Of a DNA stretch of 64,000 nt, positions 45,394 through 57,010 are shown in pieces; the first letter of the stretch is position 1, and every line of letters starts with the position of its first letter. Where the stretch lies: assembly GCA_936432065.2 (NCBI GenBank), contig OW386289.2, positions 168,329,348 through 168,393,347 on the forward strand, given 5' to 3'. The position numbers and the translations under genes are program-made. The notes under the pieces were generated by a model, which made no database searches, was not told the origin of the DNA, and saw only the letters and a list, made by a program, of their open reading frames with translations. The DNA is from Rutpela maculata. Lineage: Eukaryota > Arthropoda > Insecta > Coleoptera > Cerambycidae.

Positions 45394-47020
45394 AAGTTTA
45401 CTGCTGAACTAGATGCGGAACTGTTATACAGTTAAGAAAAAAGAGGGTATCTAGATGTTGCCACACGCCATATAGTCGAAGCAACACCGGATAATGGGCA
45501 GAAAATTTGTGTTCTATAAAAATCCATCAAAAACCCAGTGGGTTGTTTTTCTCTAAAGAAAACTGTTTGAGATACCTGTCTTCTCAAACTAACTTACACA
45601 CTATTAATTGATGTTAAAAATTGTAAAGGACATTTTTGTCTCAATATTTTATTTCTTTCAGTTCCAATGAATATTTATTTTTGAATCATCGACCCTCTAT
45701 AAATTACCTAGCTCTCACATAATGGAGAAACCATTATATTAAAAGGAAACGAAATTCAACTCATATGATAATATTTCTAACTGAAAACATCTAGTTCAAT
45801 CAGTTTTATTTTAAAACTAATATTGATGGAAACGCTACACGTAATATCTACAGGCTCTTTGGAAACTTCCGGAAACCCTTCAAAAAACAAAAATGACACT
45901 TTGGCCTAGTTCGCAAATTAAATTCCAAGACTGTCCAAAGCCCCTTGCTCAGAATATTGCATAAAACTTTTTCGCATACTTTTTAATATTCGGCATAGGA
46001 CGAATATTAATTTCAACGACATGAAATATCAACGCGTTGGTGGATGGTGTTTGCGAAGAGATAACTCAGAGAAAGATATTAGCCCATCCAATCACTTGGA
46101 CACACAGCGATTCCGCGGCCATGAATAAATGCAGCTGATATGAGGGAGATACATCACGTCCCGGCCCATCCATCACTCAGCAACAGCTAAAGGGCAGTCG
46201 GCGAAGGCATAAACGGATCGCAAAGGGACCACAGATTTCCCTATTTGGTTAGTACAACACAAAGCCTAATGTTTCCATGCAAGTCATGCCAGAAATCAAT
46301 CGGATGCGGATGGTTTGATGGAGAAACAAATCATTTTACGATTTCTGCAATTTAGTTTTCGATAAATATATCTGTTGGTATTGTTAAGGGTCCGCGGACG
46401 CATATTAATGACTGAAATGAATGATTCTTTTTCGTATTGAATGAGGCAAAGCGATAAAACGCAAGAAAAAATAATTCTGAATATGCACTTGAACTGAATT
46501 TTGTCAATTATTATTATTAATTTTTTTTTAACGCCATTCTCTTTGAAGGATATATTTGATATTGTAAATAGATAACTAGCTAAAAAAGTTAAAATAGCGT
46601 ACAGTACAGTCTGGAGGTAACAAATAAAATATACAAAATTTAGAAATAATGTAATTTTCTTATGGGTAATTATTGTAACAAAGGGTATCATCTTCAGTTT
46701 CTAAATGGTCTCGACACTTGTACACTAGTTCACAAGTTCAAAGCCGCGTTAATTAATTAATTAAGTTCGTAAAAATATGAGTGAGGGCTCATTGGATTCG
46801 GAATGACGTCTAGAAAAATGTTCAAAATTTTCAGACTCGCACATAAACAATTGCAAAAGTTATAAACAAATGAAGATTGAAAAAATAACGAGTTTTGTTT
46901 TTTGCAAATAACTCGAAAACTATTAGTATTTAAGAAATTTTAAAGAAAGATTCTTAAAGAGGAAGAAACCTCCAATAAAAAAGTCACGACTCCCGAAATC
47001 TATCTCTATTATTAATAATT
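45394..47020. other. Unassigned DNA with a higher-complexity block
   Basis: About 46000-46290 is clearly GC-richer and repeat-free, the most gene-like base composition in this part, but no frame is recognised. It may be conserved non-coding DNA. A 131-codon minus-strand frame at 46691-46296 is AT-rich and looks like chance. Confidence 0.3.
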
Positions 47021-47706
47021 ACTTCCACATCCAGTGGAAGTAGGTATAGTAACGACAAAAAAATTTTTAAAAATTTTTATTGTTCAAATAGGCTTAGAAT
47101 GTCATGAAACGTCGAGATTTTAAGTTTTGGCGAAAAAAAATTTCTGTCTGTCGGTCTGTCTGTCCGTAACATTTTTTTTTTGCGCACGTTTACTCTGGAA
47201 CCGTTTAAAATATTGACTTGAAATTTGGTACACATATGTACCTTAACGAGATCTGGAACTGGATTATATTTTTATCTTGTTCCGTCGAAGGGTTGGGGGG
47301 TAAATTGAGATAAATTTGGTGTAAATAGCTAAATCAAGCAGGTAAGAGTCCATAAAATTGGTATTCAGTATATACAAGAGAAGCTAAGGTCTCAAAAAAA
47401 ATTTTGGCATTAGCCACCCCCGTTACGACCCCCACCCCATTATTAAAGGAGATGAAAAAAAATTGTGATTTAGTGTGTGAACAAGAACCAGAAACCTCAA
47501 AATTTTTTTTTATTCATCTACCCCCACTACCACCTATCACCACCCCCACCCCACTACCGATATGGGGTATCGTTTTATAGGTTTTTGGGGTAGAGGATTT
47601 CAGATATTATATTATTAAAGTTCCACATACAAAATTTTTTCGTTGTGAGTGACTTGGATAGAAAATCTGGATGTGGAAGTAGTGATTCCTTGGGCAGCGG
47701 TTTTTT
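47021..47706 (+). mobile_element. Family A copy A5, full-length (reference copy)
   Basis: In order: the terminal hairpin ACTTCCAC-ATCCA-GTGGAAGT (47021-47041), AGTAACGAC, AATAGGCTTAGAATGTCATG, GTCTGTCGGTCTGTCTGTCC microsatellite (about 47142-47166), GTTTACTCTGGAACCG core ending in GAAATTTGGTACACATATGT, CCGTCGAAGGGTTGGGG, two central modules with CCACCCC blocks, and the 3' end GGATGTGGAAGTAGTGATTC then CTTGGGCAGCGGTTTTTT. The start and the subterminal 3' motif are inverted relative to each other. A terminal hairpin, subterminal inverted repeats, a GTCY microsatellite and internal tandem modules without protein fit a Helentron-associated (DINE-1-like) element. Confidence 0.82.
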
Positions 47707-49779
47707 AATTTGATGTTGAAAATAGAGCTCACGCGGCGAACATTAAGCCCTTACGATGCTCTGAAACCGGCCGTAATAAGTAAAAATATTTTTTTATGTT
47801 ATTAAATATGAATTTACATTTTTTTTTTAATTATGGTATTATTTAGACACTCAAAGGAATAATATCCCGTTAGAAAAAAAATTTTTCACCGATTTTTCAT
47901 AAAATGAGCCTATTGTTAATTAACCATTTTTTTTTGGAGTTTGCGTTTATATTTCAAGTCAGATAATTGTTAAACAAAAGCCACTAAAATTATTTCGCTT
48001 CGTGGAGACCCTGTGTTAACTATGGGATTATGACACTAAAAAATGAAAAAGTGAGGTTGAATTTTTTTTTTTATTAATTTTAATTATTATTACAGTTTTT
48101 ACATTCAAAAGTACTATAAGATCACATAAACTTTAAATTTTCATTGCTAATTGTTTAAACAAATTTTATAAACAAATAGATTAATTACGTATTTTTGAAA
48201 ATTTTTTTTGCCATTTTATTGGTTATAAAATATTATGATTAAAAGAAAAAAAATATTTCTTAAAAAATTTTTTTAATCGTCTAATCATTTTTTTCCTTTT
48301 TTCAATATTTAAACAAATTATTAAGAAAAAAATTTAACATTTGCAATTCTCTACAAGCTGGAAAAATTAGGTCGCATCCGTCATACAAGGTGATCGCCAG
48401 ATGTATGTAAATTGTTATGTTTTATTATAATTTTATAGCAAATTATTAGTAAAGTTTTTGATTAGGCGCTCAAAAATGCAACTGTGACTTCCAGGTGCGA
48501 ACGAACTTCCCGTAAATCAATTTTACTTTAAAATGTTATTAAGGTATTTTTAATAAGACTATTCGAAACAAATGACAGTTGCTGATTACGAATATCTATT
48601 TCAGCCAAGAAACTAAAAAAAAAAATATTAGCTGCATACTTAATCTCAGTGGCACCATGTAAAAGTAAAGTGAGCTGTGTACAAAATATTAATCGGCTAC
48701 ACCAGACTGCAACTTCTACGCGTTTTCTTTTTAATCGACCTATTTTATTATTCAATTTTATACTTACATTTGTACTAATAATACATATTTATTATACTAT
48801 ATATTTTAGCGGTAGAATTGACAATTATGAATTGCTTGTTTGAGTTTCTCCCTAGAGTGGCAGACTACAAATCTGAAATTTCGTAGAAAAATAACAATTA
48901 AAAAGTTACAGCCAATCAAATTGATAAATTACGTAAGAAGTAGAGCAGAGTTTTCTATAAAAAGTTGTATCCTCAAGAGAATGGAATTCGTTCAGGAACT
49001 AATTTTATCAGGTGCCAGTTTTCGTTAAAGAACTTGTTTGGAGTAAATTAAACAATATAGGTAGATGCGAGAGAAAATTCCTACCGACTTGATAGGTAAT
49101 TTGGAAAATACTTATCTGGTTTGTTCTATTAATTAAGACTGATTATAATTAAGAATAATTAGGAATAAATAGTCACGTTGAAATGAAAAATAAAATTTAT
49201 CAGCTTGTGAAGAACATTTCAAAAAGAAATTATTCATTTATATAGAATACAACAAATAGCATTAATTTAAGTGTTTAATAGAAAAAAACAAGATTAAAAC
49301 TATTGAAAAAGCTACCATACAAATCTGGGTTTGTTATAGAGTGTGTCCTCGAATGAACCTAACTATACCTGTAATCTTTCTTTTTAATAGAAACAAAAAA
49401 TTTTGCTAGTTCTTAGAATTTCTGAGCCATAGTCAGAATTTCGAAATAACGTATAGGGTGGTTAAAAAATAATAAAACGTGAAATTGTGCTAAGAGTAAA
49501 GTATACATTTTTTGAGTAGGATTGTTATATATTAGATCATATATTTCTAATGTGAATTAAGTTCAGATCTGAAAGCTGATATTTTTGAGATAATTAAAGT
49601 AAATTGGACGTTGTATTTCAAAGTAAGGAAGTTCCCTAATAAATGGATTGGAAAGTTTGGCACTGCACGCTGTCCTGACATTACCCCACTTGATTTACTG
49701 AGCAGACCTGTATTATTATCCATTATTCACTCTCGATTATCTACCATCCAAAAGTAATAAATTTTTTTTTTGAGACAAT
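47707..49779. other. Unassigned DNA, partly low-complexity repeat
   Basis: About 47780-48480 is A/T-tract-rich. AGTAAAGTTTTTGATTAGGCG at about 48449 repeats CTAAAGTTTTTGATTAAGC at about 34893, so part of this belongs to the same repeat as the interior of element G. The rest is unrecognised. Confidence 0.35.
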
Positions 49780-50050
49780 ATTTGCACTCCACTATGTGAA
49801 AATAATTTTTCATAGAACTTTAATAAAATATTTGAAATCATCTACCCCAAAAACCCATGAAATGATATGCCACATCGGTAGTGGGTGGTAGTGGAGGTGG
49901 CTGATACTAAAACAAATTTTGAGGCCTTTGATTCCTGTGCACATACAAAATCACAATTTTATATTTTACCACCTTTAATAACAGCGTAGAAGTGGAAATT
50001 GGGACGATAGTGGGGGTGGCTGATGCCAAAAAAATTTTGATACCATGGCT
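49780..50050 (-). mobile_element. Family A fragment (central and 3' part)
   Basis: TATTTGCACTCCACTATGTG matches the corresponding edge in copy A1 (about 6835). Then TCTACCCCAAAAACCCAT, CACATCGGTAGTGGG, TTTGAGGCCTTTGATTCCTG and GTGGGGGTGGCTGATGCCAAAA follow in minus orientation. Both termini are missing. Confidence 0.72.
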
Positions 50051-50625
50051 TCTCATACGTTTCGATGTTATTAATTATTAATTTTCTATAATCAATAAAA
50101 TTGATTTATAATAGTGCTATTTCATTAAATGCATGGCTTTTATTCGAATTTTTCGAGTTTTCACTGATCTGTCAACACAAAAATTTTTCTTATTGCTAAT
50201 ACTTTGCGATTTACACTCACCCAAAAATTCGAAAATTTATTCACTGCAGCGTATTGCAATTATCTCTATCCCCATTGCTCCTACGTACTATTTATCAATG
50301 TTGTAGATTATAAAATTCCCCAAAATTTTTGTTTAAAGAATTTTCTTGCACTATTAATCGTTTAAAAGTTACAGCACATCGAAAGATTCATATTTTTTTA
50401 AATTTCGGGCTGCTGTAACTTTAAAACAGTTCACCATGACAGACTGTCTAAACAAAAGTTTTGGAAAATTTTAAAATCTACAATATTGAAAATATCTAAT
50501 TAGTACATATGCGTAAATGCGTAAATAGTGCCGTATACTGCGCGTGAGAGTGAGAGAGACAGCAATACTTTGAGCGCAGTCGAAGATATTAATCGAGCGC
50601 GAAAGAAACAACTTAAAATGATATT
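50051..50625. other. Unassigned DNA with a degenerate inverted pair
   Basis: TTTAAAAGTTACAGCACATCGAAAGATTCATATTTTTTTAAATTTCGGGCTGCTGTAACTTTAAAA-type sequence at about 50360-50430 forms an imperfect hairpin, and TTGTAGATTATAAAATTCCC (50303) pairs with GGAAAATTTTAAAATCTACAA (50462-50482). It is thus a ~180-bp MITE-like palindrome at about 50303-50482 inside otherwise featureless DNA. Confidence 0.45.
50303..50482. mobile_element. MITE-like palindrome
   Basis: The outer ends TTGTAGATTATAAAATTCCC and GGAAAATTTTAAAATCTACAA are inverted, as are TTTTTGTTTAAAGAA / CTAAACAAAAGTTTT and the inner AAAGTTACAGCA / TGCTGTAACTTT. Most of the 180 bp can fold back. Confidence 0.6.
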
Positions 50626-51289
50626 AAAAACCGCTGCCCAAGGAATCACTACTTCCACATCCAGGTTTGCTACTCAAGCCTCTCACAACGAATAAATTTT
50701 GTAGGTATGTGAAAATAATTGTTTATGGAACTTTAATAATATAATTTTTGAAATCGTCTACCCCAAAAACCCATAAAACGATATCCCACATCGGTAGTGA
50801 TAGGGGGGTGGTAGCGGGAATGGATGAAGTAAAAAAATATTTTGAGACCTTTGGTTCTTGTATACACACTAAATCGCATTTTTTTTTCACTCCCTTTTAT
50901 AATGGGATGGGGGTAGTAATGAAGTAATTTTTTGAGACATTAGCTTCTCTTGTATATACTAAATACCAATTTTATGGACTCATACCTGCTTGATTTATCT
51001 ATTTACCTCCATTTCCCCCAATTTACCCCCCAACCAACGGAATAAGATGGAAATATCATCTAGTCCAGATCTCGTTAAAATACATACGTGTACCAAATTT
51101 CAAGTCAATATCTAAACGGTTCCAGAGTAATCGTGCGCACAAAAAAAGTTACAGGCAAACCGACAGACAGAACGAGACAGAATTTTTTTTTGCCCAAACT
51201 TAAAATCTCGACGTTTCATGATATGATATTCTAAGCCTATTTGGACAATAAAAATTTTCTAAAATTTCTTTGTCGGTGGATGTGAAAGT
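50626..51289 (-). mobile_element. Family A copy, near full-length
   Basis: In minus orientation: AAACCGCTGCCCAAGG 3' edge, ACTTCCACATCCAGG, central modules, TACCCCCCAACC, the GAACC/CTCTGGAACCG core and GACAGA microsatellite, ending with GGATGTGAAAGT at 51289. The 5' hairpin has lost its outer arm match. Confidence 0.8.
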
Positions 51290-51380
51290 AAAACTAAAAA
51301 ATGGTTATTCGAATCCACACATTGCATTATTAATAGCTCAAAGTGTATGAAAAAAATATATCTGCATAATTTTTCATATT

Positions 51381-51850
51381 ACTTCCACATCCAGTGGAAG
51401 TTTAGTAACGAAGAAAATTTTGAAAATTCTTATTGTTCAAATAGGCTAGAAACGTCGAGATTTTGAGTCTAAGCAAAGAAAATATGTGTCTGTGTGTCTG
51501 TCGGTCTGTCTGTCGGTAGTTATGTTTGTAACTTCTTTTGTGCGCACGATTACTCTGGAGCGGTTTAAGATATTGACTTGAAATTTGGTGCACATATGTA
51601 TTTTATAGATTCTATTTTGATCTTATTCTGCTGAAGGGTTGGAGGTAAACTGAGGTAAATGGGGGTAAATAGGTAAATCAAGCAATTAAGCGTCCATAAA
51701 ATTGTTATTTAGTATACATATATAAGAGAAACTAAGGTCGCAAACATTTTTTTGTTATTAGTCACCCCATTATTAAAGGGGGTGAAAAAAATAAAATTAT
51801 GATTTAGTGTGTACAAGAACCAAAGGCCTCAACAATTTTTTACTTCATTT
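51381..51850 (+). mobile_element. Family A copy, 3'-truncated
   Basis: The hairpin end ACTTCCAC-ATCCA-GTGGAAGT is intact. Microsatellite TGTCTGTCGGTCTGTC, the core with TTTACTCTGG-like sequence, and one or two central modules follow, then the copy stops after AAAGGCCTCAACAATTTTTTAC. It lies about 90 bp from the previous copy in head-to-head orientation. Confidence 0.8.
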
Positions 51851-53051
51851 TTAAAATGCAAAAACGTTACTTTTCCTTATCTGTTTAAACAATTTGGAAT
51901 TAAACAATATCTCCAAGTTGCCGCGTGCAACATAAACTTTTATAATTAGTGCTATGTAAAAAACAAGATTATGCAAAAAATTTCCAGAGGAGTAATTTTG
52001 CTCACTCATGCGCTCATACCTCCTGGACTAATACTGTTCAATATAAAACGTAGCCACCCTATTTGTGTCCTTAAGACTTTTACGACTGAAAAAAATTCTG
52101 AACCAAAACATAACTTTTATTTTACTTTCTGGTGGGATATGCCGTTTTATGTAGTTCATCCACATCACTTAATAAAACATAAAATGTGGGTCTTTTCTTT
52201 TACCGAGAAAAAAATGCGTGAACTCACCCTCTTACAACAAACGGTAATATTTCTTACTTCTGTAAAAACTAGAATTAGAAACAAATGGCCTCTGTAAATA
52301 TTTAACCATTGTTTGCAGATGTATCTTAATTTCCCTTACTGCCGTTGTCATCTAGTGCAAATTTAATGGTTTCGCACCCCAGAACAAAAAACACGGATCA
52401 CAGCCAGCGTTGTTAGCAAGTGAAAAGTTTTACACGAGTAACAGCGCGCTGACAATTCACATATTTTACAGAACAACCAACATACAGCGTATTAAACTCA
52501 ACGACCGCGGAACGCCTGAAAATATGCACAGAAATTTCAAAGCTGCCAATGCCGTGTGTGCCTCAATTTTTTGTTTCATATTCTTTACGATATATCGTAA
52601 GTATGTGTTTCGTAGGAGAACGAATAAGAAAATTCACCCCATCGATCCGTACAAGACTTGAAAAATGCCCGAACAATGGTCTCTTATGAGAATACATAAT
52701 AGTAGTGTGTGGAGTACATGAAAGGCGTGTGTGGTCCTTGGAATATAGGTCAGTGTGAAAAAGTTGCATCCCAGTGCATGTTTCTCGAGTACAGATCCTA
52801 CCCTCATTTGACACAAACATACATGAGTTCTCTTTGAAGGTGGCTTAAAAATGGAAATAGTATGTGGCTCAGCGTAGCGGTAAAATATTTTATATCGGAA
52901 AGTGATAAAAGTTTATGAATTTATGAACGAAATATATTTTCAACGGCATTATGTTATATGTTTAAATGTTACATAAGGATAGGTAACATTTATACAGCAT
53001 GCCAACTTTTGACAGAATTTATCGCCAGCCTCAAATTAAATCAAATCAAAA
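51851..53051. other. Unassigned DNA
   Basis: A 108-codon frame at 51971-52297 and an 83-codon frame at 52410-52661 have no motif I recognise. No repeat family found. About 52330-52830 is somewhat less AT-rich. Confidence 0.3.
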
Positions 53052-53054
53052 CAA

Positions 53055-53806
53055 AAGAGGAGGGCCTATAAGGCCGGTTGTCGGCCCATTTTATTTTTGG
53101 TCAAAAAATTTCGAACTTTTTTTTATCATATATATTCAATACCTAATCCATTCCATCCCAAACGGAACTTCCCAACCCTCCCACTCCATGTATCCCCCTT
53201 AGATTATTAAAGAACCCAATTTATATTAGTACACATGTTTAGATGTTTTTGAACTTGAAAATCATATTTCCTTTGAACAAACTGCACCCTAAGCTCCCCC
53301 TACTACTATATAACACCTCAACCCCCCCCCCCCCCCTAACATAAACCTTTTTGATCCTAACAGGTATAAAATAGTTTTAAAAGGATTTTTTATTTATATT
53401 ATTCATACAATTGTCAATTCCTCTTATGCCCCCCGCCCCCCTCAACACCTACTCTCCCGAACCATTCCCGCGATCATCATACTGCTTGTTACAAGCTTGA
53501 AAATGGTATAACGAAGACTTTTTCTTATACTTTTTTTTATCGGCAGTCCGTTTTACTGCCTCTCCCTACATTCCTCCCTCACTCCCTCTCCCTACATTCA
53601 AAGCAACAAAAATACGAACAAAGATAGTTAAGTGTAAGTTCTGAAAAAATCAGACAAAAGTACGTATACTATAGGCTCTAAATCAACAGACAATAACACA
53701 AAAAAAAATCTAACCTAAACCTCTCCACACAACAGAATGGTTCGGGAGAGAAGGTGTTGGGCCAAAAAAGGGCCGAAACCCGGCCTTATAGGCCCTTCTC
53801 CTCCTT
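53055..53806. mobile_element. Inverted-repeat element with AAA/TTT flanks (F1)
   Basis: The left end AGAGGAGGGCCTATAAGGCC and the right end GGCCTTATAGGCCC..TCTCCTCC are inverted, with matching GGTTGTCGGCCC/GGGCCGAAACCC just inside. A second, inner inverted pair is CAACACCTACTCTCCCGAACC (about 53443) with GGTTCGGGAGAGAAGGTGTTG (ending about 53760). The left flank is AAAA and the right flank TTTA, as in the 27-kb fold-back. The interior is pyrimidine-rich with a C-run and no coding sequence. Confidence 0.68.
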
Positions 53807-54187
53807 TATATTAAATTAAACGGCATGTCCGGAAATTCCCACCGTTAATTTTAGGTGATGATAGTTTATGCAAATATATGAAAAAAAATGAAATAGCAGC
53901 ATTGGAATTTCCAGTATAGTTACTAAATAACATACCAAATATCATCGCTGTAGCACAAATAGTTTCTGAAATATTATAAGTAAAAACCTACACCCATTGA
54001 ACTAGACAAACAACTGGAAGGGACGCGAAATAGCAAATAAGTGAGACCAATTTCATAATCATGCAACCCGCCGTACTGTGGAATATCTGTATCTTTTTAT
54101 CCCATTGAAATAAATGGGTAAAACTGATCTAAACAAATCAAATTTATTTATTTTAATTTTGTCACACAAAAGAAATTTTTTTTATGT

Positions 54188-54252
54188 TCAAATTCTAAGC
54201 CTAGAATATCATGAAACGTTGAGATTTTAAGTTTCAGCAAAAAAAATTTCCT
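54188..54252 (-). mobile_element. Family A fragment
   Basis: TTCTAAGCCTAGAATATCATGAAACGTTGAGATTTTAAGTTT contains parts of the AATAGGCTTAGAAT and CATGAAACGTCGAGATTTTAAG blocks next to the family A 5' end, apparently rearranged around the first block. Confidence 0.5.
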
Positions 54253-54394
54253 TTTAAAAGGTAAACTTTAACAAAGTACAAAGTATTTTGTAAATTAATA
54301 TCCCAAAATCTACTTATAGTCCAATCAATGGATGCCCAAAAGGGGATTGTAAAGAACATGGAGGGAAGAATTTTCCTCTTCAGGAATGTGTTGG

Positions 54395-54520
54395 GGGTAG
54401 TTAGGAGGTAAACATACTAAAAGCCCCCGTCCCTAGCCCCGCCGCTTCAGGGGGGGGGAAGGAAAGGTTCCTTTTTTCGATTTTTCGCTTATAACTCGGA
54501 AAAAGGTAATCTATGCAAAA
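54395..54520 (+). repeat. Solitary arm of element G
   Basis: GTGTTGGGGGTAGTTAGGAG then GTAAACATACTAAAAGCCCC and a TTTTTTCGATTTTTCGCTTAT block match 33635-33745 (GTGTTTGGACTAGTTAGGAGGTAAAC.., CGGTTTTTGGTTTTTCGCACAT). Confidence 0.6.
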
Positions 54521-55757
54521 TTAAACATAATTAAATTTCTTATAAGAATGACTATTCATTTTCTTCCTATGTGTTATAGTTTACGAGATATTCGCCAGCC
54601 AAAATAGATAATTAATAAATAAATTAATTAGGAACCTTGAATTATTTCTATCAAAGCGGTTTACCGTCGTCTGCTAATAAATCACAGTCACAAAACAATC
54701 TTTATTTTACAACACTCGACGTATTCACTAACGTAAAATTTTGTCGAAATCTATGCGTTTCCTTAAATATACAGTGTCACTCACTTAAAATGAAGACACC
54801 CTTATAACTTGTTTTATTTTGTTTCCGATTTGAATCAAATTCTACTCAAGTATAGAACAAATTAGGATCTACTTATGGCCAGAAAAATATTAGCCTGCTA
54901 CAAAGGCAAAGCCACCTGCGGTACCAAAATATGCTGAAAAAAATAAATAGCTTTCTAGTTACTGTAGTACTGTAGTAACTGGTAATCAACATTTAAGACT
55001 AAGGGCCAGTTGTATAAAAGAGAACTGGCCCTTGGTTCAGTTGATCTGTAGTTCAAGATCTGACCGTTGATCAAAGCAAAGGCGTTGTATAAACCAAAAT
55101 CAGCGATTGTTCCACTGACCAGCATTTTACTAAGTGTTTTTAACAGTTGGTAGTTCAAAGTTTACGTAGTGACTTTCAGTTTTCCACTATAATTTTGATT
55201 GGTTTTTGACGTGAGCGTTGACCACCTAACCTAATTTTTTAGTGTTTGGAACTTATTTATGTTTGTGTTGAAATATTGACTACAGATAAGGATAGTTTGG
55301 GACATATAAACTGTTAAAGTTGTAATTTTCATAAACAATTAAATACTCGTGAATTTCTATGCAGTTCAGTTTCCACCAATTCAATTAATTCTAAAAAGTC
55401 TTCATCATCAGTTATAGGTTCTATTTTTTTCAATAGACCATTTTAGGTCACGTGACTTTGACGCCACTGTCTGGAGGGCACACAAAACCTCATCCAATAA
55501 CAGGCAATGCAAACGAAAACAATTAGAGATGAGTTGCTATTTAACAAAACCTATTATTTGTTAAATAGCATTGACAGATTATTTCTGTTCGAAAATAACA
55601 GATAGCAGTAGCCAAGATACCAAGATACTATGTTAGGTTGTCGTGGGCGCCATGTTGCGTGGAGGGCAGTACAACTCATTGTTTTTATTTGCATTCCTTT
55701 GTTATTAAAGTGTGATTGTTATAATAGCTGCTGTTTTCATTTGCAGTAGTTACGAAA

Positions 55758-55845
55758 ATGCCTTTGTTCTGTTCGGTAGTGAATTGTGGTAATAGAGTAG
55801 AAAGAGACAACGTTAGTTTCTTTAGAATGGACCGAAATAGTGTGA
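55758..55845 (+). pseudogene. THAP-domain N-terminal exon
   Basis: The ATG at 55758 opens MPLFCSVVNCGNRVERDNVS then FFRM, which matches the first quarter of a THAP zinc finger: an initiator Met followed by C-x4-C and a basic/aromatic SFFR-type stretch. THAP domains are DNA-binding C2CH fingers found in P-element-like transposases and host proteins. The second zinc pair (C-x2-H) and the following AVPTF-type motif are not in this frame, so they are either in a lost exon or destroyed. It lies about 320 bp inside the left end of the inner element, on the same strand as the SWIM exon. Confidence 0.65.
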
Positions 55846-56340
55846 CGTTTCACTCCCACTCTAACTATTCCATCATATTTCTAACATCGACCTTATTACC
55901 ACTGTACATAAGATACTGGTCAAAATTGAATTTGAAATTTCAGAAAATCTATAAATATTTAACTATTGAATTATCATACAAATGTTTTAATTTTAAAAGC
56001 TGCGCCTTCTTGTAATAAAACTGTGATTTTTAAAGTCCTCTTGAAATTTTTTCAGAAATTAATTTTTTATTGCGCACGCGTGTATACGTATGTCGAACAT
56101 ATCTGCATCTTTTTATTTGTTTACCTGGACTAGAAGTTTAAGGTTATGTATAGTGGATTATTTCTTTTATAATTTTCAAGGATTTTACAGTATTTAAAGC
56201 GTTTGCATTCCAAATTTGTACTGGAGTCAATAATGATATATTTCAACGGCATCCTAAGTACCTACGTTTTTGATTGAAATTATAACAAAGTAATTTTTAA
56301 ATATGTATGTATCTATATACTTACCTATTTTTAGCATTGA

Positions 56341-57010
56341 AAAATGGTTCAAAAACACGTATTGCATTTTTCTGCGATTGCTCAATTTTTTAAAGATAAA
56401 GGAAAACTCATGGTCAAGGCAGAAAGTTCTGTTGAAGCGAGCCACGTGAAAGGAATGATTTATGATCCCGAAGTACCGATTGTTAAGGGACAAGTTCATG
56501 CTAGCATGAGAATAGAATCTATAAAGTAGAGGTGTGTGCATTTTTTTTTTAAACATTATCATATTTGACTTAACGTAATTAATTGTTTTCAGATATTTTT
56601 GAGTAACGATAAAAATATAACAGATGCAGAATGTACTTGTCCAAGGGGATTATGGTTATGACATCATATATAGCTGCTCTGGCTCTCTTTGCACACTATA
56701 ATATTTCTGTAAGGGTAAGAACATGCCGAAGATGCTACGCAGATATAGACGTTCAGGCCGCAGTTTCAGTCGATGCATCGAAGCTATCAATTTGTGCTAA
56801 GAGCAGTTCACTCTGCTAGCATCCACGGTATGTGCGGTCACATTTAAATGTATAGGTTTGTTTTACACGTTGATGACTTCGATACATCTTCTGAAATTGC
56901 GGCATGAACTTCTAGCTGGGTAGCATCTTCGGCATGTTTGTACCCTAACAGATGAAGCATGTTCATGGAATATGTCACATTTACTAGACAGTTCAATTTT
57001 AAACTATTTT
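56341..57010 (+). pseudogene. SWIM zinc-finger protein exons, disrupted
   Basis: 56344-56526 reads MVQKHVLHFSAIAQFF..VKGMIYDPEVPIVKGQVHASMR. After a likely intron (donor GTGTGTGC near 56534, acceptor TTTTCAG ending 56592), 56593 reads IFLSNDKNITDAECTCPRG then LWL*HHI, a SWIM finger CxC..CxH. This is followed by AALALFAHYNISV, the MITE, and then TDEACSWNMSH from 56948. I recall this combination from arthropod THAP/SWIM proteins that often also carry a YqaJ-type nuclease; no YqaJ part is seen here. Lesions: an apparent 1-base loss near 56511, TGA at 56659-56661 replacing the Cys of CxH, a 2-base TA gain near 56669, and the MITE. Confidence 0.68.
56713..56945. mobile_element. 233-bp MITE with TAA duplication inside the SWIM coding sequence
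   Basis: TAA at 56710-56712 and 56946-56948 flanks 30-bp inverted ends (left GGGTAAGAACATGCCGAAGA.., right GGGTACAAACATGCCGAAGA.. when inverted; three mismatches over 30). The similarity of the arms continues inward for about 80 bases. TAA duplication and GGG-starting ends suit a Harbinger-type MITE. Removing the MITE and one TAA rejoins ..HYNISV with TDEACSW.. in frame. Confidence 0.85.

Larger units (their letters stand above)
53811..54999. other. Mostly unassigned DNA with two repeat fragments
   Basis: It contains a family A fragment (about 54190-54250) and a solitary arm of element G (about 54400-54520). About 54750-54960 is unassigned; ATACAGTGTCACTCACTTAAAATG at 54768 resembles a Tc1-like end but no partner was found. 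Confidence 0.35.

Noticed and set aside
46296..46691. Longest open frame in the window (131 codons, minus strand)
   Set aside because: Composition is dominated by AT-rich codons (Ile, Phe, Leu, Lys) with no domain motif and no supporting context; expected by chance in DNA this AT-rich.
51971..52297. 108-codon plus-strand frame
   Set aside because: No recognisable motif, no splice or promoter context, and no second copy; kept only as a remark in the surrounding interval.
54768..54795. Tc1/mariner-like end (ATACAGTGTCACTCACTT)
   Set aside because: Only one end was found and no transposase signature; too short to support.
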